From Methanomassiliicoccales archaeon (GTDB lineage: Archaea; Thermoplasmatota; Thermoplasmata; RBG-16-68-12; SOIM01): a DNA stretch of 64,000 bases. Position numbers and translations under genes: made by a program. The notes under the pieces were generated by a model. It made no database searches and was not told the DNA's origin. It saw nothing but the letters and a program-made list of their open reading frames with translations. The stretch is taken from NCBI GenBank assembly GCA_004377185.1, contig SOIM01000021.1:62001-126000 (forward strand). The letters run 5' to 3'. This document shows, piece after piece, positions 18,101 to 25,231 of this stretch (positions are counted from its first letter, which is position 1; each line of letters opens with the position of its first letter).

Positions 18101-20138
18101 TGATCTTGATCAAGGTGGTGCCCGAGATTGAGTAGAAGAATCCTGAAGACGGGTCCCATTGAAGGTTATCCGTACCACTATAGTTGGTGTTCCCTACGAG
18201 TGTCACTAGACCTGTAACCGTATTGATGGTGGAAAGTGCCCCGTTGCCTTCGATAACATAGAGTGTTGCTCCGCCCGGCCCGAAGGCAATCCCCCGTCCC
18301 GAGATCGGTCGCGAGGTCTGGACCACTTTTGTTGATGTGCCCGTTGCCAGGTCAACGACAACCACAAGGTCTTGGCCAAGTGCGTGGTCCCTAAAGAGAC
18401 CAAAATGCGTTCCTGCGGGGTATGACCCAACAGGACCGGGAACGACCCCTCTAGCCGTAGCCATACCTGAGGCTCCTGAGTTGAAACCCGTGGGTCCAAC
18501 CACTGTGGCCTGCCCCGTAGTTCTATCAATTTGGATGATATTGTGGTTTACATTATCGTGGCCATAGAGAAGATGCCCAACCCTGATGTTGCCGTAGAGC
18601 TCTAGTTCGAAGTTATCTATCGTTTCGTTATAGTCGTTATGGACATCGAAATTGCTCAGCGAGCCAACAATGACTTGAGGACTCTTGCTCTCGAGTATGG
18701 CTTCATTGATGAAGTGAGCCTCGATGATGTCTGGGGTTGATGCCCAAGCCACTGAATATCGAACCAGAACTGCCCTGTCGGCCTCGGTAATGGGTATGAA
18801 ATAGCTGACTTCCTCGTTCGGTCCCAGTACGTACGGATCCGTGGGGTCGTCAATCGGATTCCAAGGCAACTTCTGAGTCTCCACCCAAGTGAGATTGTTC
18901 AATTCGATTTGTCTTTGGAGAACAGCAAAGTCACGGACGATGGCTACGGGCTCTCTAACGTCTGGTAAGAATATGATGTCCACCACTCCGTTGACTCCCA
19001 TTCTCCACCGCTGCCACGGAACGGGAATCTCTTTTACTTTCTTCTCTTCCAAGCCGTTTTCGACCGTTGGCGGTATGTTGAGAATCTTCACCAACGTGGT
19101 GTCGGTATCGGTATTGCCACCGCTATCCGTTATGGTCAAGGTGACTTTTCCTTCCCAATTATCGTTGAAGTAGAATGATGCGTTTGGGCCATACACGGTT
19201 TGCCCATCAAATGTCCACTTATACTCCACGATTCCATAATCATCCGCAGATCCACTTCCATCAAAGACAATGGTTGAACCTTCGTATCCAGTGTAAGGAC
19301 CGCCTGCATCCGCAATAGGAGGTTGATCAGCACACATGCCAATGTTGTCAGCGAACACGAAGTTGTCAAAGGGTCCGTCGACATCACCGTTCAGAAGCTG
19401 ATAGTCGTCAAGGACCTGAGTGTCCCCGTACACCAATACGTCCGCTCCGGGTCGTGGTGGGGATCCGGATATCTGGTCGACAGCAACAACATCATCGCCG
19501 ACGCTGTCCCTAACCAAGCTTTTTGCACTCCCTGAAAGGTTAAGGGTCGAAACTCCAGTACCCCCCATATCCAACGTTGAAACCCCATCGGTGAGTTGAT
19601 CTGCTGTTATGTCTGTGGGCGGCGGATCAGAGTCATCAAAAACGTTGTCCGAGTTCTGGAAAATACCAACACCAAGCCTTGTCAACAAATTATTAACAGT
19701 ATTCACTCCGAAATCACCGCTGTGATCTCCTTGCACGACCAGTCTCCCACCGTTCAACAGAAAATCTATCGTTTGGTTGACCTGCATCGATGTGAAATAA
19801 GAGGCACCTGAGTCATCACTAAATCCTGGCACGATGAGGAAGATGACCCTGAAGTCATTCAAATTGTTCGGCCATATGTCATTATACGCCGTAGGACATC
19901 CTGTATTGTTATATCTGGCTTGGAGTTCAAAGAAGTCCGCCAACCCAGTGGGACCCCAACGCCCTGGATACGATCCTCCGTTGCCATAATACAACAGTAT
20001 ATTCCTGGATTCATAACCAGTAGGTTCAATCACGGTCGATTCTTCCTCTGGCGAGAGTCCCACGAAAATCACGCACGACGCCACTAGGAAGTATGAAGTG
20101 AGAGCACACAGTAGTTTGGTTACATTTGTGTTCCTCAA
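15153..20138 (-). CDS. Giant modular secreted surface protein with PKD domains and three long repeats
   Basis: This protein has about 1661 residues. I place the start at TTG 20136-20138 because GAGGAGG lies just before it; an in-frame TTG at 20156 would add six residues but has the ribosome site inside it. After a signal peptide comes a domain of about 225 residues (ILLYYGNGGSYPG, GGRLVVQGDHSGDFG) that resembles a GATase-like fold. A PKD domain (about 272-355) follows. Three copies of a long module start with IPVPWQ(K/R)WRM and contain ILESKSPQ, FDVHNDYN, LYVYDPPGPP and GPTWYGGWGAPP. The first module has a propeller-like insertion. A PKD domain, a GYWGHQC domain and a final PKD (FTVTETVWHTFPGSGTYTV) end the protein. 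No C-terminal anchor is visible, so it may be released or bound to the S-layer. Confidence 0.85.
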   Translation of the reverse strand: MRNTNVTKLLCALTSYFLVASCVIFVGLSPEEESTVIEPTGYESRNILLYYGNGGSYPGRWGPTGLADFFELQARYNNTGCPTAYNDIWPNNLNDFRVIFLIVPGFSDDSGASYFTSMQVNQTIDFLLNGGRLVVQGDHSGDFGVNTVNNLLTRLGVGIFQNSDNVFDDSDPPPTDITADQLTDGVSTLDMGGTGVSTLNLSGSAKSLVRDSVGDDVVAVDQISGSPPRPGADVLVYGDTQVLDDYQLLNGDVDGPFDNFVFADNIGMCADQPPIADAGGPYTGYEGSTIVFDGSGSADDYGIVEYKWTFDGQTVYGPNASFYFNDNWEGKVTLTITDSGGNTDTDTTLVKILNIPPTVENGLEEKKVKEIPVPWQRWRMGVNGVVDIIFLPDVREPVAIVRDFAVLQRQIELNNLTWVETQKLPWNPIDDPTDPYVLGPNEEVSYFIPITEADRAVLVRYSVAWASTPDIIEAHFINEAILESKSPQVIVGSLSNFDVHNDYNETIDNFELELYGNIRVGHLLYGHDNVNHNIIQIDRTTGQATVVGPTGFNSGASGMATARGVVPGPVGSYPAGTHFGLFRDHALGQDLVVVVDLATGTSTKVVQTSRPISGRGIAFGPGGATLYVIEGNGALSTINTVTGLVTLVGNTNYSGTDNLQWDPSSGFFYSISGTTLIKINPANAATVAVLPGGLGPGFSACTLARSPQGAWYSVNTATKTLVTININTGTISGVIGNLGPQVSNAICGTVFEPSDILYVYDPPGPPTLVSGWLGPTWYGGWGAPPVMIPLPGGVEIKWIDQDHPVVPCEWIHFGVALRPGVNLTGARAYLTQIVPVPMHVEEKKVKAIPVPWQKWRMAVNGVWDIIFFDPPAMPFDAVALVRDYAVLDYEIPLDDLTWMGTENLNWTPVDDPKKPYILNLNEEVELFIPTNEDDKAVLVRYSVAWANTPTVIEAHFVNEAILESKSPQTIVGWLSNFDVHNDYNDTIDNFELEFYGNVLPSDVLYVYDPPGPPTLVPGWLGPTWYGGWGAPPLINPIPGGLEIKWVDLDHPVQYCEWIHFGVAIDTRSDLNMTGAKAYLTQMVPELKEVKVKTIPVPWQKWRMEVNGVTDIIFFDPPGMPFDAVALVRDVVVLDYEIPLDDLTWVGTEGLNWTYVDNPKIPYILNLNEEVELFIPTTEDDRAVLVRYSVAWANTPTVIEAHFVNEAILESRSPQRIVGWLTNFDVHNDYNESINNFELEFYGNITPSDILYVYDPPGPPMLYPGWLGPTWYGGWGAPPLINPIPGGIEIKWVDLDHPVQYCEWIHFGVSLRPEVYLTGAKAYLTQMVQVPVYTVDEGSPVTLIAYATDPGSDDLTFTWNWGDGTPDTVTTYFNNGASPDPYPSYWYGTSPFSATDVARHVYADDGHYNVTLTVTDDDGGTTVSHKQVIVKNVPPKVDIDYTVHVNEPRTVGYWGHQCTVETPYGDHTGILQEWIDDISNQSLVFSGISTKQEVCDIVQETDRNDMLIMAKRQLMAVWLNLVSGKLYPMTPINMPTLTNSTTVMQAIWEMENIILTSTDRDELERAKDIADNINNGIGIVLAFGEFIGTATDPGADDLLFVWDFDDGTTLTTFYPNPGGVFPFTVTETVWHTFPGSGTYTVTLTVTDDDGGVGVATAAVVIP
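16143..19057 (-). repeat. Three tandem copies of a ~730-bp protein module
   Basis: Reading leftward, the copies span about 19057-17623 (with a ~700-bp insertion), 17622-16893 and 16892-16143. Copies 2 and 3 share long near-identical stretches at DNA level, for example around 16960-17120 and 16235-16395, which points to recent duplication or gene conversion. Copy 1 is more diverged. Confidence 0.85.
17883..18584 (-). other. Beta-propeller-like insertion inside module 1 of the giant surface protein
   Basis: In modules 2 and 3, YGNV or YGNI is followed within two residues by PSD(V/I)LYVYD. In module 1 about 234 residues lie between these two strings. The insert has repeating blade-like units (IIQIDRTTGQATVVGPT, VVVDLATGTSTKVV, LSTINTVTGLVTLVG, LIKINPANAATVAVLP, LVTININTGTISGVIG), as in YncE-like propellers. 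The flanks are otherwise intact. Confidence 0.75.
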
Positions 20139-20239
20139 ACAACCCCGCCTCCTCAAACTGCATGGACAAGGGGGTAAATAAGCATTTCCAACACAAGGTA
20201 TGGAAAAATTAGATTAGTTGGAAGACCATCTACGAGGAA

Positions 20240-21529
20240 ATGCCCAAGATCGCAGAGATACTCTCAGAACAATTCGAAGGAAAGGAAGTAGAGATAGCTG
20301 GATGGATATACCGCACACGCAGTAGTGGAAGCCTGGTCTTTGTGGTTCTGAGGGACTCCAGTGGCATTGTCCAGGTGACTGTGAACAAGGAGGATGTACC
20401 TGAAGAGGATTTTCTGGCTGCGGAGAAGGCTCTCGTAGAATCCTCGGTAATTGTGAGCGGAGCGGTCGCTGGAGATGACAGGGCGCCTGGTGGATTTGAG
20501 ATTCGCGCCAAGAGCTTCCGGGTCATTGGATTTGCGGACAAGTATCCGATCACAAAAGACCAGAGCACCGAGTTCCTGTTGGACAAGAGGCACCTTTGGA
20601 TACGAAGCAGGAAGATGACGAACATGATGAAGGTCAGGTCCACCGTCTTTGGGGCGATCCATGATTTCTTCAGGAATAACGGCTACTATGAGGTTCAGGC
20701 CCCAATCCTGACCCCGGCCATGGTGGAGGGCGGTTCCACTCTGTTCAAGGTTGACTACTACGAGAAGGAAGTGTATCTAGCCCAAAGCTGGCAGTTGTAC
20801 GCTGAGGCAATGGTCATGGCCCTCGAGAAGATATACTGCATCGCTCCCTCCTTCAGGGCGGAGAAGTTCCGGACCACGAGGCACCTGACCGAGTACTGGC
20901 ACGCCGAAATGGAGATAGCTTGGGCTGGAATGGATGAGTGTATCGAGGAAGGGGAGAAACTCATTTCCCATATCTGCCTGCAAGTGGCCGAAAAGAACAG
21001 GTCCGAACTGGAAGCGCTTGGGAGAGACCCTGAGTATCTGGAGTCGCAGGTGCCTCCGTTCCCCAGGATGAAATATGATAAAGCGGTCAAGATGTTGCAG
21101 AAGCAAGGGATGGACATTGAATGGGGCAAGGATTTGAGGACCCTGGAAGAGAGGGCTTTGATGGGGGAATTCGACAAACCACTGATAGTCACCCACTATC
21201 CCAAGGACATAATGGCCTTCTACAAACCGAGGGACCCGGAGGACCCGAAGGTGGCCCTGTGCTTCGATTTCATAGCCCCGGAAACGGGGGATGAGATAAT
21301 TGGAGGGTCCGAGAGGGACGCGGATATCGAGGAACTGAAGAAATCCCTTGAAAGGGAAGGTGAGGACGTATCCAACTATGAGTGGTACCTGGACACGCGG
21401 AGGTACGGTTCAGTCCAACACAGCGGATTCGGTGTTGGGATAGATAGGGTCGTCCAGTGGATCTGTGGTCTTCAGCATATAAGGGACGCCGTACCCTTCC
21501 CCAGGACGGTTGCCAGATACTATCCGTAG
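20240..21529 (+). CDS. asnS: Asparaginyl-tRNA synthetase
   Basis: The 429-residue class IIb synthetase has an N-terminal OB fold (GWIYRTRSSGSLVFVVLRD, about 20-100) and a catalytic core. Motif 2 is FRAEKFRTTRHLTEYWHAEME; motif 3 is GFGVGIDRVVQW. The segment ETGDEIIGGSERD with WYLDTRRYGSVQHSG is the AsnRS form, unlike the AspRS form, so direct charging of tRNA-Asn is expected. GAGGAA precedes the ATG. A strong hairpin follows the stop. Length is normal. Confidence 0.92.
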   Translation: MPKIAEILSEQFEGKEVEIAGWIYRTRSSGSLVFVVLRDSSGIVQVTVNKEDVPEEDFLAAEKALVESSVIVSGAVAGDDRAPGGFEIRAKSFRVIGFADKYPITKDQSTEFLLDKRHLWIRSRKMTNMMKVRSTVFGAIHDFFRNNGYYEVQAPILTPAMVEGGSTLFKVDYYEKEVYLAQSWQLYAEAMVMALEKIYCIAPSFRAEKFRTTRHLTEYWHAEMEIAWAGMDECIEEGEKLISHICLQVAEKNRSELEALGRDPEYLESQVPPFPRMKYDKAVKMLQKQGMDIEWGKDLRTLEERALMGEFDKPLIVTHYPKDIMAFYKPRDPEDPKVALCFDFIAPETGDEIIGGSERDADIEELKKSLEREGEDVSNYEWYLDTRRYGSVQHSGFGVGIDRVVQWICGLQHIRDAVPFPRTVARYYP

Positions 21530-21535
21530 ATTCTG

Positions 21536-21568
21536 AAAAGGCTTGGACAAAGGGCTTTCCAGCCTTTT
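21536..21568 (+). terminator. Hairpin after asnS
   Basis: AAAAGGCTTGGA at 21536-21547 pairs with TCCAGCCTTTT at 21558-21568, giving 11 bp with one bulged T and a 10-nt loop. It starts 6 bp after the asnS stop. A clear T-run is absent; the loop may stabilise the 3' end rather than end transcription. Confidence 0.5.
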
Positions 21569-21598
21569 GGAAGATGTGATTGTGCAAATCGTTATGTC

Positions 21599-21622
21599 TT
21601 TATGGGCGTATACGCCCATAAA
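21599..21622. promoter_or_regulatory. Perfect 24-bp palindrome abutting a start codon
   Basis: The half-site TTTATGGGCGTA is followed directly by its exact reverse complement. The last base is the A of the ATG at 21622. It covers the place where transcription would start, so a bound protein would block it. This fits an operator, possibly bound by the downstream product itself. An RNA hairpin at the start codon is the alternative. Confidence 0.65.
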
Positions 21623-21927
21623 TGAAAGGAGTTCTAATTGCGTGGACCCTCCCAGACGTTGACAAGACAAGAACAAGCACCTTGTCAAAGGGGCTTTACG
21701 GACAAGAGACGAGCTCCCACGGAGGGAAATATATCTACTGGCGGAAAGGATTGCTGGACGATATTCCCTACGTGAAGCTCATTCGTGGAGTGGTCATAGT
21801 CAAAGAGAAGGATTCCAAGAGAGTGGTCGAGTTCTTGAAGGGATACGATGCCAAGGTTCACGTCCGAGAGGTGACGCTCTCCCGCCGAGATGAGAGAACT
21901 CTGAGTACCAGAAAACTGCCCAGTTGA
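21622..21927 (+). CDS. Small basic protein of a family with two members here (fold possibly Cas2-like)
   Basis: The 101-residue protein is not recognised. It aligns with the product of 55095-55400: both have a first strand (VLIAWTLP or TIVSFDIP), a charged helix ending L(Y/H)G, a GK..Y.Y..(K/P)GLLD stretch, a hydrophobic strand (GVVIV or SVFLL) and a helix ending L(K/R)G. This beta-alpha-beta order recalls ferredoxin-like folds such as Cas2 or the C-terminal domain of PaaX, but no catalytic motif is evident. Its ATG sits at the edge of a 24-bp palindrome. I infer a self-controlled nucleic-acid-binding protein; that is speculative. Confidence 0.6.
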   Translation: MKGVLIAWTLPDVDKTRTSTLSKGLYGQETSSHGGKYIYWRKGLLDDIPYVKLIRGVVIVKEKDSKRVVEFLKGYDAKVHVREVTLSRRDERTLSTRKLPS

Positions 21928-21953
21928 CTCCATCGTAGCAAAGGCGCAACAAA

Positions 21954-21962
21954 CTTTTAAAG
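21954..21962 (+). promoter_or_regulatory. TATA-like box of the 2-oxoacid oxidoreductase operon
   Basis: CTTTTAAAG lies about 45 bp before the ferredoxin ATG at 22005. A start of transcription near 21985 would leave a short leader that contains the ribosome site AGGAGA. Confidence 0.5.
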
Positions 21963-22004
21963 CCAAGTCACACATTATTCGTCCCAAGGCATCAGGAGAA
22001 CCCG

Positions 22005-22205
22005 ATGATAGAGATTGACGAAGATCTCTGCAAAGGTTGCAAAATCTGCACGGATTTCTGTCCAAAGGAAGTGTTCGAAACGTCAGATAAGATTAATAAA
22101 AAGGGATACTATCCACCCATACCAGTCAGAGAGGACGAATGCATAGGATGCAGGTTCTGCGAGCTTCTTTGTCCGGAATTTGCTATCGCCGTGGTAAATG
22201 AGTGA
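22005..22205 (+). CDS. korD: 2-oxoacid:ferredoxin oxidoreductase, delta (ferredoxin) subunit
   Basis: The 66-residue protein has two [4Fe-4S] motifs, CKGCKICTDFCP and CIGCRFCELLCP. It is the electron-transfer subunit of the adjacent oxidoreductase. AGGAGA precedes the ATG. It overlaps the alpha-subunit gene by 8 bp and is the only ferredoxin subunit for two sets of alpha, beta and gamma genes, so it may serve both enzymes. Confidence 0.9.
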   Translation: MIEIDEDLCKGCKICTDFCPKEVFETSDKINKKGYYPPIPVREDECIGCRFCELLCPEFAIAVVNE

Positions 22206-23358
22206 GGATTTGGACATGGGGCTGAGAGAGGATTACCTCAAGAAGTTCGAGGGGAAGACTTACTTCTGGCTCGGGGACGAGGCCTGTGCATATGGCGGTG
22301 TTTTCGGAGGCTGCAATTTCTTCACTGGGTATCCGATTACACCTGCTAGCGAAGTGGCTGAGGTAATATCAGGGGAGCTTCCCAATGTGGGTGGCTATCA
22401 CGTTCAAATGGAGGATGAGATCGCCAGCATCGCGGCTTTGATAGGCGGAGTCTGGGCCGGAGCCAGGGGGATGACGGCAACTTCTGGTCCTGGATTCTCA
22501 TTGATGCAGGAGAACATAGGCTATGCGATAATGACTGAGACGCCCTGTGTGATTGTGGACGTGCAAAGATCTGGTCCGTCTACTGGTCAGGCAACCAAAC
22601 CCGCTCAAGGGGATGTGATGCAGGCGAGGTGGGGGACCCACGGGGACCACAACATAATCGCCCTTGCCCCCAATTCGGTCCAGGAATGTTTCGATCTGAT
22701 GATCCGCTGTTTCAACCTTTCCGAGGAGTACCGAACCCCTGTGATCCTCCTTATGGATGGCGAGATAGGCCATCTTCGGGAGCGCATAACCGTACCTTCC
22801 CTGAAATCGATAAAACTGAAGAAGAGAAAGAAGGGGAAGAAGAAGGACCTCCTTTTCGGAGGGGAGCTCATACCGCCCTTCAAGGAGATTGGGGACGGCC
22901 ATTACCTTCACGTCACCGGCTCGACACACAAGGAGAACGGGATACGGGACGTGGAGAGCCAGAAGGTCCACGAGAAACTGGTAACGAGACTGTACGACAA
23001 GATAGAGAAGAACAGGGAGAAGCTCGTGGATCTAGAAGAGAAGTGGATGGATGATGCGAAGATAGCGGTCATTTCCTATGGTGCGGCAGCAAGGCCCACC
23101 GAAGGAGCGGTTGCCCTTCTGAGGAAGAAGAGAAAGAAAATAGGATTCATGCGGCTCAGGACGATCTGGCCCTTCCCGAGGGAACAGGTCAGAGCGTTGG
23201 GGAAGAAAGTCAAGAAAATCTACGTGCCCGAGATGAACCTGGGCCAGCTTTCCAGAGAGATAGAGAGATTCGTGGATTGTCCGGTAGTGGGCATACCTAA
23301 GATCGGAGGCATCGTACACACGATAAGAGAGATCACCACGGCAATGGAGAGATCATGA
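22198..23358 (+). CDS. korA: 2-oxoacid:ferredoxin oxidoreductase, alpha subunit (set 1)
   Basis: The 386-residue protein carries GYPITPASEVAE (pyrimidine-binding domain), TSGPGFSLMQENIGYA and QRSGPSTGQATKP, all typical of KorA. It converts a 2-oxoacid and CoA to acyl-CoA, CO2 and reduced ferredoxin with the other subunits. A Lys-rich insert (KLKKRKKGKKKD, about residues 203-214) is absent from the second alpha subunit. The set is most like 2-oxoglutarate enzymes, but a branched-chain 2-oxoacid substrate is possible for either set. Confidence 0.88.
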   Translation: MSEDLDMGLREDYLKKFEGKTYFWLGDEACAYGGVFGGCNFFTGYPITPASEVAEVISGELPNVGGYHVQMEDEIASIAALIGGVWAGARGMTATSGPGFSLMQENIGYAIMTETPCVIVDVQRSGPSTGQATKPAQGDVMQARWGTHGDHNIIALAPNSVQECFDLMIRCFNLSEEYRTPVILLMDGEIGHLRERITVPSLKSIKLKKRKKGKKKDLLFGGELIPPFKEIGDGHYLHVTGSTHKENGIRDVESQKVHEKLVTRLYDKIEKNREKLVDLEEKWMDDAKIAVISYGAAARPTEGAVALLRKKRKKIGFMRLRTIWPFPREQVRALGKKVKKIYVPEMNLGQLSREIERFVDCPVVGIPKIGGIVHTIREITTAMERS

Positions 23359-24188
23359 TGGCAAAGAAGAAAAAGGCGTACAGGCTCAAACACTACCTTC
23401 GAGAGGAGCTTCTACCCACCACCTTCTGCCAGGGCTGCGGGTGTGGCACCGTTCTGAACACCTATGCGCAGGCGATCGAAGAGCTGCAGATCAATCCCAA
23501 GGACATCGTATCCGTGACGGGAATAGGATGCTCCTCATGGATACCCAGCCCCTACTTCAAGGCGGACACACTGCACACCACCCACGGCAGAGCGATCGCA
23601 TTCGCCACCGGGGTCAAGATAATGAAGCCGGAAGCGAACGTGGTGGTCATTGCAGGGGACGGAGATCTCGCGGGCATCGGAGGGAATCATCTAATCCATG
23701 CGGCAAGAAGGAACGTCGGCCTTGCAGTGTTTCTCATTAACAATATGATATATGGAATGACGGGAGGTCAAGTCAGCCCCATGACGCCTCTCGGGGACAA
23801 AACAACAACCACTCCCTACGGCAACCCAGAATATCCTTTCAACATCGCGGAGTTCGTGGCTGCGGCCGGAGCCAACTACGTGGCGAGATGGACCACGTAC
23901 CACGTATTCCCACTTATGGAATCCATTCAAAAGGCGATGACCAAGGACGGTTTCTCATTCGTTGAGATCCTGACCCAGTGTCCGGTGAGCTACGGAAGAA
24001 GAGTGGGCATGAGGACTGGGGAGGAATTCTTGAAATACTTCAAGGAGAACACAATCAACTCGCTGAAAGCGAAGGACATGACGCCTGAGGAGATCGGTGA
24101 CAAGATAATCGTCGGAAAGATCGTGGAGAGGAACAGGAAGGAGTTCACGACCATACTCAGGGAGATGAACGAGGAGAGGAGGAAATGA
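23355..24188 (+). CDS. korB: 2-oxoacid:ferredoxin oxidoreductase, beta subunit (set 1)
   Basis: The 277-residue subunit binds thiamine diphosphate and an iron-sulfur cluster. It shows CQGCGCG near the N-terminus, GIGCSSW, the ThDP motif GDGDLAGIGGN and a later Cys in QCPVSYG. These give the four Cys ligands of the cluster. It overlaps korA by 4 bp at a doubled ATG (23355 or 23358). Confidence 0.88.
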   Translation: MMAKKKKAYRLKHYLREELLPTTFCQGCGCGTVLNTYAQAIEELQINPKDIVSVTGIGCSSWIPSPYFKADTLHTTHGRAIAFATGVKIMKPEANVVVIAGDGDLAGIGGNHLIHAARRNVGLAVFLINNMIYGMTGGQVSPMTPLGDKTTTTPYGNPEYPFNIAEFVAAAGANYVARWTTYHVFPLMESIQKAMTKDGFSFVEILTQCPVSYGRRVGMRTGEEFLKYFKENTINSLKAKDMTPEEIGDKIIVGKIVERNRKEFTTILREMNEERRK

Positions 24189-24712
24189 ACGTACGGTTCT
24201 GCGGTTTCGGGGGACAGGGCATAGTCATGGCCGGATACATCACGGGTAGCGCTGCCGTAAGGGATGGAAAGAAGGCGACCCAGACGCAATCCTACGGCTC
24301 GGAATCCAGAGGCGGAGCGTGCAAGAGCGATGTCGCGATATCAGAGGAGGAGATCTACGAGCTGGAGTCTGAAGAGGTCGACCTCTTGGTGGCAATGTCG
24401 CAGCAGGCGTACGAGAGATACATAAAGACCCTGAGGAAGGGTGGGATCCTGGCCTTTGACGAAGACCTCGTCACTCCCAAGAAGACCGCTCACAAGCTGT
24501 ACAAGATCAAAGCGACCGACCTGGCCCACAAGAAGTTCGGCAGGGAGATCGTTGCTAACATGATAATGCTGGGCTACATCACATCCATCTCAGGATTCGT
24601 GTCCAAGGACAGTATGATTCAGACAATCCTCGACAATGTTCCGAAAGGGACGGAGAAGATGAACGAGGACGCGTTCGAACTGGGACATAGACTTGGTTCA
24701 AAGGTGAAATGA
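24185..24712 (+). CDS. korC: 2-oxoacid:ferredoxin oxidoreductase, gamma subunit (set 1)
   Basis: The 175-residue protein has GFGGQGIVMAGYI at its N-terminus and QSYGSESRGGACKSDV, the core signature of the gamma subunit. It overlaps korB and the next gene by 4 bp each, which implies coupled translation. Confidence 0.88.
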   Translation: MNVRFCGFGGQGIVMAGYITGSAAVRDGKKATQTQSYGSESRGGACKSDVAISEEEIYELESEEVDLLVAMSQQAYERYIKTLRKGGILAFDEDLVTPKKTAHKLYKIKATDLAHKKFGREIVANMIMLGYITSISGFVSKDSMIQTILDNVPKGTEKMNEDAFELGHRLGSKVK

Positions 24713-25230
24713 TGAGGAAGGAAATCAGGATAGCCGGCTTCGGGGGTCAGGGAATAGTTCTCTCGGGTTTCATCTTGGGCCAGGCCGCACTTCTGGATGG
24801 GAACAATGCCGTTCAAAGTCAATCCTACGGACCGGAGGCGAGGGGTGGGGCTGCCAAGTCAGAGGTCATCATTTCCGATGAGAAGATAGACTATCCGAGG
24901 GTTACCGAAGCGGATGTCTTCATCGCGATGTCCCAGGAAGCATACGACAAGCTTCAAGGGGATTTGAAGGAAAGAAGCCTCATACTCATTGACAAGGACC
25001 TGGTGGATGCAAGTAGCAAAGCAATAAAGGGAATCCCGTTCACATCCACAGCTGACAAACTTGGGAAGAAGATCGTCGCGAACGTTGTGATGCTTGGCGC
25101 TCTGACTGCCATGACAGGAATCGTCTCCAAGGACTCCATATTGAAGGCCATAAAGACCAACGTTCCAAAGAAGGCGATCGAGATCAACATGAAGGCGTTC
25201 GAGAAAGGATACAAATTGGGTGGAGGTTGA
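24709..25230 (+). CDS. 2-oxoacid:ferredoxin oxidoreductase, gamma subunit (set 2)
   Basis: The 173-residue protein is a paralogue of the upstream gamma subunit, with GFGGQGIVLSGFI and QSYGPEARGGAAKSEV. It opens the second set, whose order (gamma, alpha, beta) differs from the first (alpha, beta, gamma), so the two gamma genes are neighbours. The tandem gammas suggest a duplication that joined two former sets. Confidence 0.86.
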   Translation: MMRKEIRIAGFGGQGIVLSGFILGQAALLDGNNAVQSQSYGPEARGGAAKSEVIISDEKIDYPRVTEADVFIAMSQEAYDKLQGDLKERSLILIDKDLVDASSKAIKGIPFTSTADKLGKKIVANVVMLGALTAMTGIVSKDSILKAIKTNVPKKAIEINMKAFEKGYKLGGG

Positions 25231-25231
25231 G

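Noticed and set aside
16143-19057. Long direct repeats considered as a mobile element or CRISPR
   Set aside because: Repeats are in-frame protein modules of about 730 bp, with no terminal inverted repeats, transposase or short regular spacers.
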